Source of the DNA: Oceanobacillus sp. CFH 90083
GTDB taxonomy: Bacteria > Bacillota > Bacilli > Bacillales > Amphibacillaceae
Assembly: GCF_009389585.1 (NCBI RefSeq)
Contig: NZ_VIYG01000013.1
Coordinates: 55,872-101,426 of the forward strand
Length of the DNA: 45,555 nt
Reading direction: 5' to 3'
This document shows positions 8,880-16,424 of this stretch, in pieces. Under the pieces are notes generated by a model, which had not been told where the DNA came from, did not search any database, and saw nothing but the letters and a program-made list of their open reading frames with translations. The position numbers and the translations under genes are program-made. Position 1 is the stretch's first letter, and each line of letters starts with the position of its first letter.

Positions 8880-8912
8880 AATAAAAACGCCTTCTTTGTG
8901 TAGAAGACGTTT
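8880..8912 (-). terminator. Attenuator/terminator between sulfotransferase and CgeB-like genes
   Basis: Read on the minus strand, AAACGTCTTCT and AGAAGGCGTTT pair over 11 bp with one G-U around a 6-nt loop, followed by TTTATTT. Only about 67 bp separate the two genes and no separate promoter is visible, so partial read-through is likely. Confidence 0.6.
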
Positions 8913-8924
8913 ACAATAATCGCT

Positions 8925-9671
8925 TTACTTATACCCCAGCCTTGATAAAGTCTTATCAAAAGTTTGATTGATTTGTTTTTGCTGATCTTCCGTTAAGATA
9001 GATTTCCATTTATTTGCCTGACCTTTTCTTAAAAAAGGGATATTGCGGTCAACAAATTCTGATTCGCCGTCTAAATGAAGTTTTTGCTTTTTTTCCATTG
9101 CTTTCATATTATCAAAGGAAGCCCAATTCACAGCTTCGTTAATTTCTTTCTCTGTTCTGTTCACATTTAAGAAGCTAGTAATTCTGTATGCTTCTTTAGA
9201 AGTATTTTGAAGAAGATCCTCGTATTTAATCAGAAGAAAACCATTTTTGACCTTTTCCTGATTATCTAACCAGCCTGTGACATTGGTGTCCCATTTTCCA
9301 GGCCATATATCTCCTTCCATCCACTTGTGAAAAAATGCATCAAAAGGCATTTTTTCACCTGTATATTTCAGATGATGATAATAGTAGGAAATAGCAATAT
9401 CCCTCGGGTCTCTTACCAGATAAATCACTTTCGGGTAAGCTGGAGAGTAGCTTTCATGACTCCATACGAGGTGCGGAGAAGGCAAGTTTTCGATTGGCTC
9501 ACTTAACACATTCTGAATCATTTCGCCTTTTGTCGCCCAGTCTATATTTTTTCGGTACAATAACTTGGCGACAAGGAACAGTAAGAAGTTGTTCCCCGAT
9601 TTCGGGTAGGCTACGAGGCAAATATCATCCTCCTGGCATATATATATTTTATTGGCTGGCACAAATATCAT
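8925..9671 (-). CDS. PAPS-dependent sulfotransferase domain protein
   Basis: It should transfer sulfate from PAPS to a hydroxyl or amine, here probably on a sugar of the surface glycan. The 248-residue protein carries the full Sulfotransfer_1 signature. The 5'-phosphosulfate loop is YPKSGNN (22-28) and a candidate catalytic His is H72 in VWSHESY. The 3'-phosphate site is YLVRDPRDIAISYYYH (R87 to S95 region). The C-terminal RKGxxxxWK (215-223) corresponds to the PAPS-binding RKGxxGDWK motif. There is no signal peptide, so it acts in the cytoplasm on precursors. Its ATG overlaps the stop of the CapF-like gene (ATGA), indicating translational coupling. The sat-permease-cysC operon 3 kb away can make its co-substrate. 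The acceptor is unknown. Confidence 0.9.
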   Translation of the reverse strand: MIFVPANKIYICQEDDICLVAYPKSGNNFLLFLVAKLLYRKNIDWATKGEMIQNVLSEPIENLPSPHLVWSHESYSPAYPKVIYLVRDPRDIAISYYYHHLKYTGEKMPFDAFFHKWMEGDIWPGKWDTNVTGWLDNQEKVKNGFLLIKYEDLLQNTSKEAYRITSFLNVNRTEKEINEAVNWASFDNMKAMEKKQKLHLDGESEFVDRNIPFLRKGQANKWKSILTEDQQKQINQTFDKTLSRLGYK

Positions 9672-10810
9672 CCTTTCTTTTTATCAACTTTGTTTGGCTG
9701 TACATCTAATGGAAAGGTGTCCGGGTTATCCGGATCAAACAATTCATTGGCCCAAAATAAAACAATCATCTCATCATCTGATACGTTTTCAATTGAATGG
9801 GTGTAGCCCGGGGGGATGTCTACCATTTCAATGTTCTGATCTGTAACACGATAAGAAATCCTTTGATCTGAATCGATTTTTCTCAATGCAATATTCGCTT
9901 CTCCTTTAATCACACAGAATTTCTCTACTTTTGTATGATGGTAATGATTTCCTCTGATAACGCCCTTGCGTGATGTTGACATAAAAATTTGGCCGAGCTG
10001 GTGTGATTTGATTAACTCTACTAAACTTCCTCTTGCATCCTGATGAACAGGTAAATCATAGGAAAAATCATTTTCGTCTAAAAAGGATAGATAGGTTGCA
10101 TACAAGTACTTGGTGAATGGATCAGACAGATCAGGTATGATCAGCGAATTTCGTATGTTCTTTATCTCATAAAGCTTTTGCGCGAGTTCACCCACCGTAA
10201 TATGAAAGGTTTGGGGGATTGAATAATAGAATGTTTTTTCTGTCCTTTTTTGATGCAGACAGTCGATAAAACTGTCTACTACATCGTCAATATATACGAG
10301 TTCAAGCATTTTGTCCGCATCATGGATTGCAATGTCTTTATTGTGCGAAATTTCATGACAGAAGGTAGCAACTACGGAGTTATAATGTGGTCTGCACCAC
10401 TTTCCGAAGACACCCGGCAAACGGTAAATGTACACCTCGGCAGCTGTTTCCATACTATAATGCTGAAGAACCTCTTCGGCAGCTTTTTTACTTAAGCCAT
10501 AAGGTGTATCTATTTCAGCTTGTGCAGAGGATGAAAAAACAATTTTTGGTGTTTTGTGATGCGCTCTCAAATAGTTGACGATGGATTCTGTAAGTCCTTT
10601 ATTAACACTTGCAAACTCCGATTTATTTGTGGGTCTGTTCACTCCGGCCAGATGATAGATGATATCCGAATCGTTTAAATACTTATAAAGCAGCGACAGG
10701 TCATCGCTGTGGTGGTATTGTCTGACGGAGACTCCTTTTTCCTGGCGCAGTCTGTCAACCAGATTCTTGCCGATAAATCCGCCTGCCCCGGTTACGGTTA
10801 TATTTATCAT
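9668..10810 (-). CDS. CapF-like bifunctional SDR reductase with C-terminal cupin
   Basis: This 380-residue protein has an N-terminal extended-SDR domain: TGAGGFIGKNL at about 8-18, VIYHLAGVNRP-like IIYHLAGVNRP, and YGLSKKAAEE with the YxxxK pair. A C-terminal cupin domain (from about 262) contains RGSLVEL, GVIRGNHYHHTKVEKFCVI and IDIPPGYTHSIENV-type metal-ligand histidines. This two-domain layout is that of CapF/WbjC, which epimerises and reduces the 4-keto product of CapE on the way to UDP-L-FucNAc. It is the first gene of a minus-strand operon behind ACAGGAGGAGC and overlaps the sulfotransferase gene by 4 bp. The product here could be FucNAc or a relative. Confidence 0.88.
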   Translation of the reverse strand: MINITVTGAGGFIGKNLVDRLRQEKGVSVRQYHHSDDLSLLYKYLNDSDIIYHLAGVNRPTNKSEFASVNKGLTESIVNYLRAHHKTPKIVFSSSAQAEIDTPYGLSKKAAEEVLQHYSMETAAEVYIYRLPGVFGKWCRPHYNSVVATFCHEISHNKDIAIHDADKMLELVYIDDVVDSFIDCLHQKRTEKTFYYSIPQTFHITVGELAQKLYEIKNIRNSLIIPDLSDPFTKYLYATYLSFLDENDFSYDLPVHQDARGSLVELIKSHQLGQIFMSTSRKGVIRGNHYHHTKVEKFCVIKGEANIALRKIDSDQRISYRVTDQNIEMVDIPPGYTHSIENVSDDEMIVLFWANELFDPDNPDTFPLDVQPNKVDKKKG

Positions 10811-10877
10811 ACTATGCTCCTCCTGTTTCTATTACCCATGCGCGTATCCATTTGGTGTAGCTGGACACTTGTTCAAC

Positions 10878-10905
10878 ACTTATGAAGACTTTTCTACATA
10901 TTATG
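10878..10905 (+). promoter_or_regulatory. Candidate sigma-K-type promoter, plus direction
   Basis: AC (10878-10879), a 17-bp spacer and CATATTATG (10897-10905) form a sigma-K-like site about 70 bp before the GT61 start codon. The -10 element is a palindrome shared with the promoter on the other strand. Confidence 0.45.
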
Positions 10906-10923
10906 GAGTACTCGGTGAAATGT
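10897..10923 (-). promoter_or_regulatory. Candidate sigma-K-type promoter, minus direction
   Basis: On the minus strand, AC (10923-10922), a 16-bp spacer and CATAATATG (10905-10897) match the same pattern, reading toward the CapF-like operon. Both directions use the same nine-base -10 box. Confidence 0.4.
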
Positions 10924-10974
10924 GAAAAAATAGGGCATAGGCTAAGGTTGTTCATTAAAAGAGGAGATGTATAT

Positions 10975-12075
10975 ATGACAGATTTATATATTCCTACAAA
11001 AGATTGGCTTGAAAAAACGACAGCAACATCTAATATACATGATGTTTATAAGGAATTTTATACAAATGAAACCGTAACATATACGCAGCCGAAAGGGGAT
11101 TTACCGGAATGGGTGGATTGGGTATCTCCGCCGAAGTTTGGGGAGAACCATAAATTTGATAAGTCTTATGTTGCCAAAATAGAAAATGGAAGTGTATGGA
11201 TGTGTGATAGAGGGGAGGGGATGGTTTATGCGTTGGCACCTGAACACACATACTTTCAGGATATGGTCTTTCATTTATACTGGGATTATTTTGAGAAGGT
11301 TGCAGCTGCTAAGATACCTCCCGCTTCCGCCTGCCATGGAACGCTAGGTGTTCTTGCTTGGGCGGGTCATACCAATTACTGGCATTGGCTGCATGACACT
11401 TTGGGACGTTATCATTTACTTCAGCTCAGCGGTTTTAAGATAGATAAATATGTCCTGCCTCCCTTGACGCTGCCATTTCAGCGGGAAACAGTAGAAATAC
11501 TTGGGATTCCTGAGGATAAAATCCTGGAGCTTACACCAGGAAAGCATCTGAAGGCAGAATATTTAATTTTGCCATCTATACCATTCAATGCAGGGACATG
11601 TGTGCAATGGACAGTGAAATTCCTCCGGGATACATTTTTGAAAGAGAAGCGCTATACTGACTTAGATTGCTTTGAACGAATCTATATCAGCCGGGAAGAT
11701 GCCGGATGGAGAAAAGTTGCTAATGAATCTAAGCTTATGGAGCTCTTGACCAAAAAAGGATTTAAAAAAATGATACCAAGCGCGTTAACCGTCAAGGAGC
11801 AAATCGATATATTTTCTTCCGCCAAGGTTATCATAAGTCCGAATGGAGCCGGGCTGACAAATCTTATGTTTTGTCAGTCCGGGACAAAAGTGATTCAGCT
11901 ATTTACATCCACGTCAGACGAATTTTTTAAAATGGGGCAGTATATAGGTTTGGATTATCGGTTTTTGAAGTGCAGAAATGCTAATCCTGTATCTAAAGAG
12001 CATGAGGTCCTTAAAAATCTTGTGGTTGATGTGAAAAAAATAGCAAGAGTGTTGGAGGAAGAGGGGATAGATTAA
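10975..12075 (+). CDS. Glycosyltransferase family 61 (DUF563) protein
   Basis: This 366-residue protein starts at 10975 because AAGAGGAGATG lies just upstream; an in-frame start at 10882 would overlap the promoter. It shows the GT61 hallmarks: a mid-chain NYWHWLHDTLGRYHLL block, then RIYISREDAGWRKVANE, then the nucleotide-sugar-binding VIISPNGAGLTNLMFC near the C-terminus. Bacterial members are linked to capsule and surface polysaccharides. No membrane segment is visible. It diverges from the CapF-like/sulfotransferase operon with a common promoter region and is closed by a strong terminator. The donor sugar is unknown. Confidence 0.85.
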   Translation: MTDLYIPTKDWLEKTTATSNIHDVYKEFYTNETVTYTQPKGDLPEWVDWVSPPKFGENHKFDKSYVAKIENGSVWMCDRGEGMVYALAPEHTYFQDMVFHLYWDYFEKVAAAKIPPASACHGTLGVLAWAGHTNYWHWLHDTLGRYHLLQLSGFKIDKYVLPPLTLPFQRETVEILGIPEDKILELTPGKHLKAEYLILPSIPFNAGTCVQWTVKFLRDTFLKEKRYTDLDCFERIYISREDAGWRKVANESKLMELLTKKGFKKMIPSALTVKEQIDIFSSAKVIISPNGAGLTNLMFCQSGTKVIQLFTSTSDEFFKMGQYIGLDYRFLKCRNANPVSKEHEVLKNLVVDVKKIARVLEEEGID

Positions 12076-12080
12076 TTCTG

Positions 12081-12118
12081 AAAAGACAGATGCTCAGTGC
12101 AGCATCTGTCTTTTGATG
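12081..12118. terminator. Bidirectional terminator between convergent glycosyltransferase genes
   Basis: The perfect 14-bp arms AAAAGACAGATGCT (12081-12094) and AGCATCTGTCTTTT (12101-12114) surround a 6-nt loop. A and T ends on both sides suit termination in both directions, between the GT61 gene and the GT2 gene. Confidence 0.8.
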
Positions 12119-12212
12119 GAAAACATCAAACTCAAACATAAATAGAGAAAAAACAATGGCTACTCTCTATCCTTTTGGATCCCCCCTTATTATGATAGAA
12201 AGCAAATCGATT

Positions 12213-13490
12213 TCACTTCAATGATTTCAAAAATTCATTCCAGTCCGGGCGGTTGGTTTTTGTGATGCTCTCTTTATGCTCCCGTACATTATAGACAGTA
12301 AAATCATGATATTGGAAACGATTGCTTCGGATTAATTGGTTGAGCACACTGACATCTTCATAAAGCCTGCCGTCATTTAAGGGGATGACTGGAAATCCGC
12401 CGACCTTTTTTAAAGATAAAGTCCGGTAAATTCTCGGCCCAAGGGGAAAGGGATACGAGAGCAGGTCTGCTCTTCCGTGGATCATACTTCCTTTTGTGAT
12501 TCCTTTAAAGAGAACATCTCCTTCTAACTGTTTCCACTTGCGAAGGTTGCCATATAATACAGATACATCTTTGGTAAGATCCGCCAGGTATTTTTTTATA
12601 ACAGAAACAGCATCCGGATCCAGCCAATCATCGGCATCGAGCTCCAGGATAAAATCTGAAGTCACATGAGCCAGTAATTGATTAAGGGCGATTGCTTTTC
12701 CTTCATTCTTTTTGCTAAACAGACTCACTGGTTTTCTATCATTCCATGATTGAAGCTGATGATAGGAGTTGTCTGTTGAACCATCATCTATGATGAGTAC
12801 CTGTTCCGGCTGTTCATTTTGAAGCAGGCAGGAAGCAACTGCTGTTTCTACATACTTTTCCATATTATAATTGGAAATGAAGATAGATAAACTTGGATGT
12901 GTTGTTTGTATTTTAGTTAACTGGTATTTTTGCATAAATTTTTGTTTTTCGATCGTATTGGCAGAACGGTTCCTCCTTGACTGGACCACAAGGTCATTTC
13001 TGTTTAATGTCTTTGAATTCATATGGTTGGAAAGCCAGGCAGGAAATAGTGCCTCCTTAAATGGAAGCTGGAAGGTTGATAAAAATCGTTGCTTTTTAAG
13101 AAAGGCAGCAGATACTAATAATGGGCGATGAACAGTAATATTTCGGTTTCGGTCAACGGTGTTTAAGAATGGTTCCGATTGGGAAAGGTGAAGGGAATCA
13201 GCCTGAATAGAAGGAGAAAGATAATCCGTACCATGGAGGAATAGTACATAGGAGCTGCCGATGGTATGCATTATATCATTCAATGTTTTCCCAAGATCAT
13301 TATCTTTCAATGGGATCCATTGTATATGCTTAAAACTGCTATTCTCCTGCCTTCTATTTAGAGACATATCCTGTGCATGAAGAACTATAATAGAATGTAA
13401 TCTGAATTTAATTTTTTCTAAAGAGACTAAAGCTTTACGGATTGCTGCCGGATCCGAATAATCGGCCAGGATGGCAGTTATATCTTTCAA
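12213..13490 (-). CDS. Family 2 glycosyltransferase with degenerate N-terminal GT-like module
   Basis: This 425-residue protein appears to have two modules. Residues 1-115 look like a worn GT-A fold (DITAILADYSDPAAIRKALVSL, later YVLFLHGTDYLSP). Residues from about 200 form a complete GT2 domain: LSIFISNYNMEKYVETAVAS, VLIIDDGSTDNS, the DxD-type ELDADDWLD, and a late NDGRLYEDVSVLN acceptor-side motif. It starts with TTG at 13490, supported by TGGAGGC 8 bp upstream. It stands alone on the minus strand, convergent with the GT61 gene. It is similar in size and class to the spore glycosyltransferase CgeD, but I cannot claim orthology. Confidence 0.82.
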   Translation of the reverse strand: MKDITAILADYSDPAAIRKALVSLEKIKFRLHSIIVLHAQDMSLNRRQENSSFKHIQWIPLKDNDLGKTLNDIMHTIGSSYVLFLHGTDYLSPSIQADSLHLSQSEPFLNTVDRNRNITVHRPLLVSAAFLKKQRFLSTFQLPFKEALFPAWLSNHMNSKTLNRNDLVVQSRRNRSANTIEKQKFMQKYQLTKIQTTHPSLSIFISNYNMEKYVETAVASCLLQNEQPEQVLIIDDGSTDNSYHQLQSWNDRKPVSLFSKKNEGKAIALNQLLAHVTSDFILELDADDWLDPDAVSVIKKYLADLTKDVSVLYGNLRKWKQLEGDVLFKGITKGSMIHGRADLLSYPFPLGPRIYRTLSLKKVGGFPVIPLNDGRLYEDVSVLNQLIRSNRFQYHDFTVYNVREHKESITKTNRPDWNEFLKSLK

Positions 13491-13888
13491 TAGAAAGCCT
13501 CCATTCTTTTGCGGTATTCATGCTTATGTATATGCTGTTTTCTTATTTTTATCACGATAGAATCAAGGCAGCTCCGAATAAAGGATTAAAGGGGAAATGA
13601 AATGGTAGTAAAATTTCCTGCATATGTAATATTATTGATTTTCAATTGCATAAAGCTTTTGCTATGAAGCAATCTCAGTCTTATTCTATGTCTGCATGTG
13701 AAGGGTGCTTTAAAAGAAACCGGTTAGAGAGGGGATGGCTGATTTCTGGAGATGCTTTATCAAATGATGCTGCATGAGTGGGTAACGTTACCCTATATAT
13801 TATCAAAAGTATCGGATGGTGAAACGAGCATTTTGAGCAGATATGCTTGATAATATAAAGTATGCTAAAAGCGGAAAGGAGTTCTTTT
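13491..13888. other. 398-bp gap with a 14-bp palindrome
   Basis: This is the divergent region between the GT2 gene and the C45 amidase gene. It contains the perfect palindrome GGGTAACGTTACCC at 13780-13793, about 95 bp before the amidase start, a possible operator. A purine-rich stretch (13715-13760) vaguely recalls T-box leader stem I but lacks the T-box sequence. No convincing promoter or gene was found. Confidence 0.4.
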
Positions 13889-14959
13889 ATGAAAAAGGTT
13901 CGTACAAAAGTCATTCCATTTCGGGGAACGCATTACCAATATGGCTATCACCAAGGTACGTTATTGAGAAATCATATTTTATTAAAAAACCGTGAAAATC
14001 AATGGAAGGTAAGGAAGCCGCTCTTTTCTATTAATCTGGAAGAAACGAAACGTATATTTCAAGAAATAGCTCCAGCAATATGGGAGGAATTATCAGGCTT
14101 TGCAGATGCGCTCAAATGGCCGATGGAGCGAGTGCTGCTTGAATTTGGAGGATATCGGGTTAAATTGAACCGTTCAGGCTGCTCTATTCTAACAGGTTCC
14201 GACTATTTAGTAAGAAATTATGATTATCACCCTAAAACTTACGATGGTATTTATTCGTTGTTTCAGCCCGCAGATCAAGGATATGCTGTGATAGGTGTTA
14301 CACAGAAAGTAACGGGCAGATGTGATGGAATGAATGAAAAAGGGCTGGCAATGGGATATACCTTTATGCATCGTAAACGTCCCAAAAGCGGCTTTGTCTG
14401 TCATATGATCGGGCGAATGATTTTAGAAACCTGTGCCAATACAGATGAAGCGGTTTCCTTGCTGAAGCATATTCCGCATCGTGGGTCATTTAGTTATGTA
14501 TTATTTGATAAAAATCATACAGAATCAACAATTGTTGAAGCTTCGCCAAGAAAGGTCGAGGTGAGAAGGGGAGCAGCTTGTACAAACCATTTTCAAATAA
14601 TGGAGGAGGAAAACCGTCATTATCTGAAGGATTCGAAAAGGCGATTAGAAATAATGGAAAGCAGCCAGGCAAATTCTTTAAATGGAAAAGAAGCTTTTCA
14701 ACTGTTAAATGGAACAGAAAACGGCGTATTTTCCAAACTATATGGACAGTGGGCCGGGACGATACATACTGCTGCTTATTTTCCATCAACCTTAGAGGCA
14801 TGGCTTGCTCTCGGCGGTAATCAGGAGCCGGTGAAATTTGATTTTGCTTCATGGTTAAATGGGGAGGATTTTCCGGTTTCTGAAGTTACTGGCATGGTGG
14901 AAACGGATATGCCATTTGTCCATATGGAGAAGGCGGATTGGTATAAGAGGAGTAAGTGA
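13889..14959 (+). CDS. C45-family autoproteolytic acyltransferase/amidase
   Basis: This 356-residue protein belongs to the acyl-CoA:6-aminopenicillanate acyltransferase/peptidase C45 group of N-terminal-nucleophile hydrolases. The likely nucleophile is C98 in SGCSI, to be freed by self-cleavage after G97. It is followed by LVRNYDYHPKTYDG, then CDGMNEKGLAMGYTFMHR and later ACTNHF, all typical of the fold. The ATG at 13889 is preferred (AAAGGAG upstream) over an in-frame ATG at 13862. No signal peptide is seen. Bacterial members hydrolyse or transfer linear amides; the substrate here is unknown. The M20 amidohydrolase and peptide importer that follow suggest N-acyl peptides or amino acids. Confidence 0.84.
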   Translation: MKKVRTKVIPFRGTHYQYGYHQGTLLRNHILLKNRENQWKVRKPLFSINLEETKRIFQEIAPAIWEELSGFADALKWPMERVLLEFGGYRVKLNRSGCSILTGSDYLVRNYDYHPKTYDGIYSLFQPADQGYAVIGVTQKVTGRCDGMNEKGLAMGYTFMHRKRPKSGFVCHMIGRMILETCANTDEAVSLLKHIPHRGSFSYVLFDKNHTESTIVEASPRKVEVRRGAACTNHFQIMEEENRHYLKDSKRRLEIMESSQANSLNGKEAFQLLNGTENGVFSKLYGQWAGTIHTAAYFPSTLEAWLALGGNQEPVKFDFASWLNGEDFPVSEVTGMVETDMPFVHMEKADWYKRSK

Positions 14960-15000
14960 ACTGGCAATATAGCAACGATATGTCATTTGGAAACAGTTTT

Positions 15001-15044
15001 AAGAAGAAGTTATGTCTTTTCAGGCACAATTTCTTCTTTTTTTT
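15001..15044 (+). terminator. Rho-independent terminator after the C45 gene
   Basis: AAGAAGAAGTTATG (15001-15014) pairs with CACAATTTCTTCTT (15025-15038) with one G-U and one A-C mismatch; six more T follow. It separates the amidase gene from the following operon. Confidence 0.75.
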
Positions 15045-15061
15045 CATATAATCTTTCTAAA

Positions 15062-15095
15062 CCTAGTTGACAACTAGGAATTATGCGTTTAAACT
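15062..15095 (+). promoter_or_regulatory. Sigma-A promoter with palindromic operator over the -35
   Basis: TTGACA (15067-15072), a 17-bp spacer and TAAACT (15090-15095) form a promoter about 85 bp before the amidohydrolase start. The -35 sits inside the perfect 17-bp inverted repeat CCTAGTTGACAACTAGG (15062-15078), a likely repressor site for the amidohydrolase/opp operon. MarR-type repressors use similar palindromes; the regulator is not in this window. Confidence 0.6.
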
Positions 15096-15179
15096 AATAT
15101 AAAATTTCATTCCTTGAATTAATTATTTAGATGAAGCGAAATAGACAGATAATTGGAAAAGTAAATGGAGGATGGGAAA

Positions 15180-16373
15180 ATGAGTAACGTCAAAGAAAAA
15201 ACAATTCATTCTATTTTTGAAGAATTTGATCAGTCCTTTGAGGAGGTCAGGGGCTGGAGAAGATACATGCACCAGCATCCTGAACTATCTTTTCAGGAAG
15301 TACATACAGCAGAATATATAGAAGAAAAATTAAAAAGCTTTGGATTAGAGGTTCAAAAAAATATTGGCGGTCATGGCCTCATTAGTGTTTTGGAAGGAAA
15401 AGAGCCTGGAAAGAAAATTGCATTACGGGCTGATTTTGATGCATTGCCGATTGAGGATGAGAAAGAAACCCCTTATAAGTCCACGAAACCGGGTATCATG
15501 CATGCCTGTGGACATGATGGGCATACGGCAGCTCTTCTGGGCGTGGCGAAAGTAGTCAGTAAATATAAAGAAAAATTAAAAGGAAGCATCGTATTTGTCT
15601 TTCAGCCAGCTGAGGAAACACCGCCAGGCGGAGCTAAATTTATGATTGAAGAAGGAATTTTAGATGATGTAGATTATGTCTTCGGGGCACATCTTGCTTC
15701 TGATATACCAGTTGGAAAAGTTGGAGTGGGAGAAGGCTACCAAATGGCAGCAGTAGATAAATTTGCGATCGATATTAAAGGTCATGGCGGTCATGGCGCC
15801 CGTCCGCATCAGACGACGGATTCACTTGTGATTGGAACAAGTGTTGTCGAGGCCCTGCAAAAGATTGTCAGCCGTCAAATTGATCCGCTGAAATCCGCAG
15901 TCGTTACAATTGGTGTTTTTCAAGCAGGAAACGCATTTAATGTTATCCCGAATACCGCTCGTATTGAGGGGACTGTCCGTACCTTTGATCCGGAAGTTCG
16001 CGATCAGGTGGAAACAGAGATTCGTTCCATTTTGGATGGAATCACGAGTGCATTTCACGCAACCTATCAACTGGATTATTTAAGAGGATATCCTGCATTG
16101 TTTAATCATAAGGAGGAAACCGATTTAGCCAGAGAGCTGTTTAAAGAAGCTTTTCAAGAAGAAAATGTCATTGAATTTTCTCCGACGATGGGAGCAGAAG
16201 ACTTTTCTTATTTTCTGGAAGCAAAACCAGGAACCTACTTCCGTGTCGGCTCACAAAACGAGAATGAAGCAACACATTATCCGCATCATCATCCGAGATT
16301 CGATATTGATGAACGCGCATTAGTAAATATTGAAAAATCATTTGTTTCCATTATCAGTCATTATTTATTTTAA
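15180..16373 (+). CDS. M20-family amidohydrolase (N-acyl amino acid/peptide deacylase)
   Basis: This 397-residue metallohydrolase removes an acyl group from amino acids or small peptides in the cytoplasm. The metal site is visible as HACGHDGH (108-115), followed by FQPAEETPPGGAKFM with the catalytic Glu pair. The dimerisation-domain motif HGGHGARPHQTTDS and the C-terminal metal ligand in TMGAEDFSYFLEAKPG are also present. ATG 15180 is used because ATGGAGG lies 8 bp upstream; an ATG at 15165 would precede it. It is the first gene of an operon with an oligopeptide ABC importer. Members include hippurate hydrolase, AbgB-like and N-acetyl-L,L-diaminopimelate deacetylase-like enzymes, so the exact substrate is open. 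Confidence 0.9.
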   Translation: MSNVKEKTIHSIFEEFDQSFEEVRGWRRYMHQHPELSFQEVHTAEYIEEKLKSFGLEVQKNIGGHGLISVLEGKEPGKKIALRADFDALPIEDEKETPYKSTKPGIMHACGHDGHTAALLGVAKVVSKYKEKLKGSIVFVFQPAEETPPGGAKFMIEEGILDDVDYVFGAHLASDIPVGKVGVGEGYQMAAVDKFAIDIKGHGGHGARPHQTTDSLVIGTSVVEALQKIVSRQIDPLKSAVVTIGVFQAGNAFNVIPNTARIEGTVRTFDPEVRDQVETEIRSILDGITSAFHATYQLDYLRGYPALFNHKEETDLARELFKEAFQEENVIEFSPTMGAEDFSYFLEAKPGTYFRVGSQNENEATHYPHHHPRFDIDERALVNIEKSFVSIISHYLF

Positions 16374-16424
16374 ACGAAACACAACAGCCGGGTATAATTC
16401 ATTAACAACGAGGAGAAATGCAGA

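Noticed and set aside
13715..13810. T-box-like leader before the C45 gene
   Set aside because: A purine-rich AGAGAG stretch and a GGTAAC palindrome looked suggestive, but there is no TGGNACCGCG T-box sequence and no terminator, and the region is too short.
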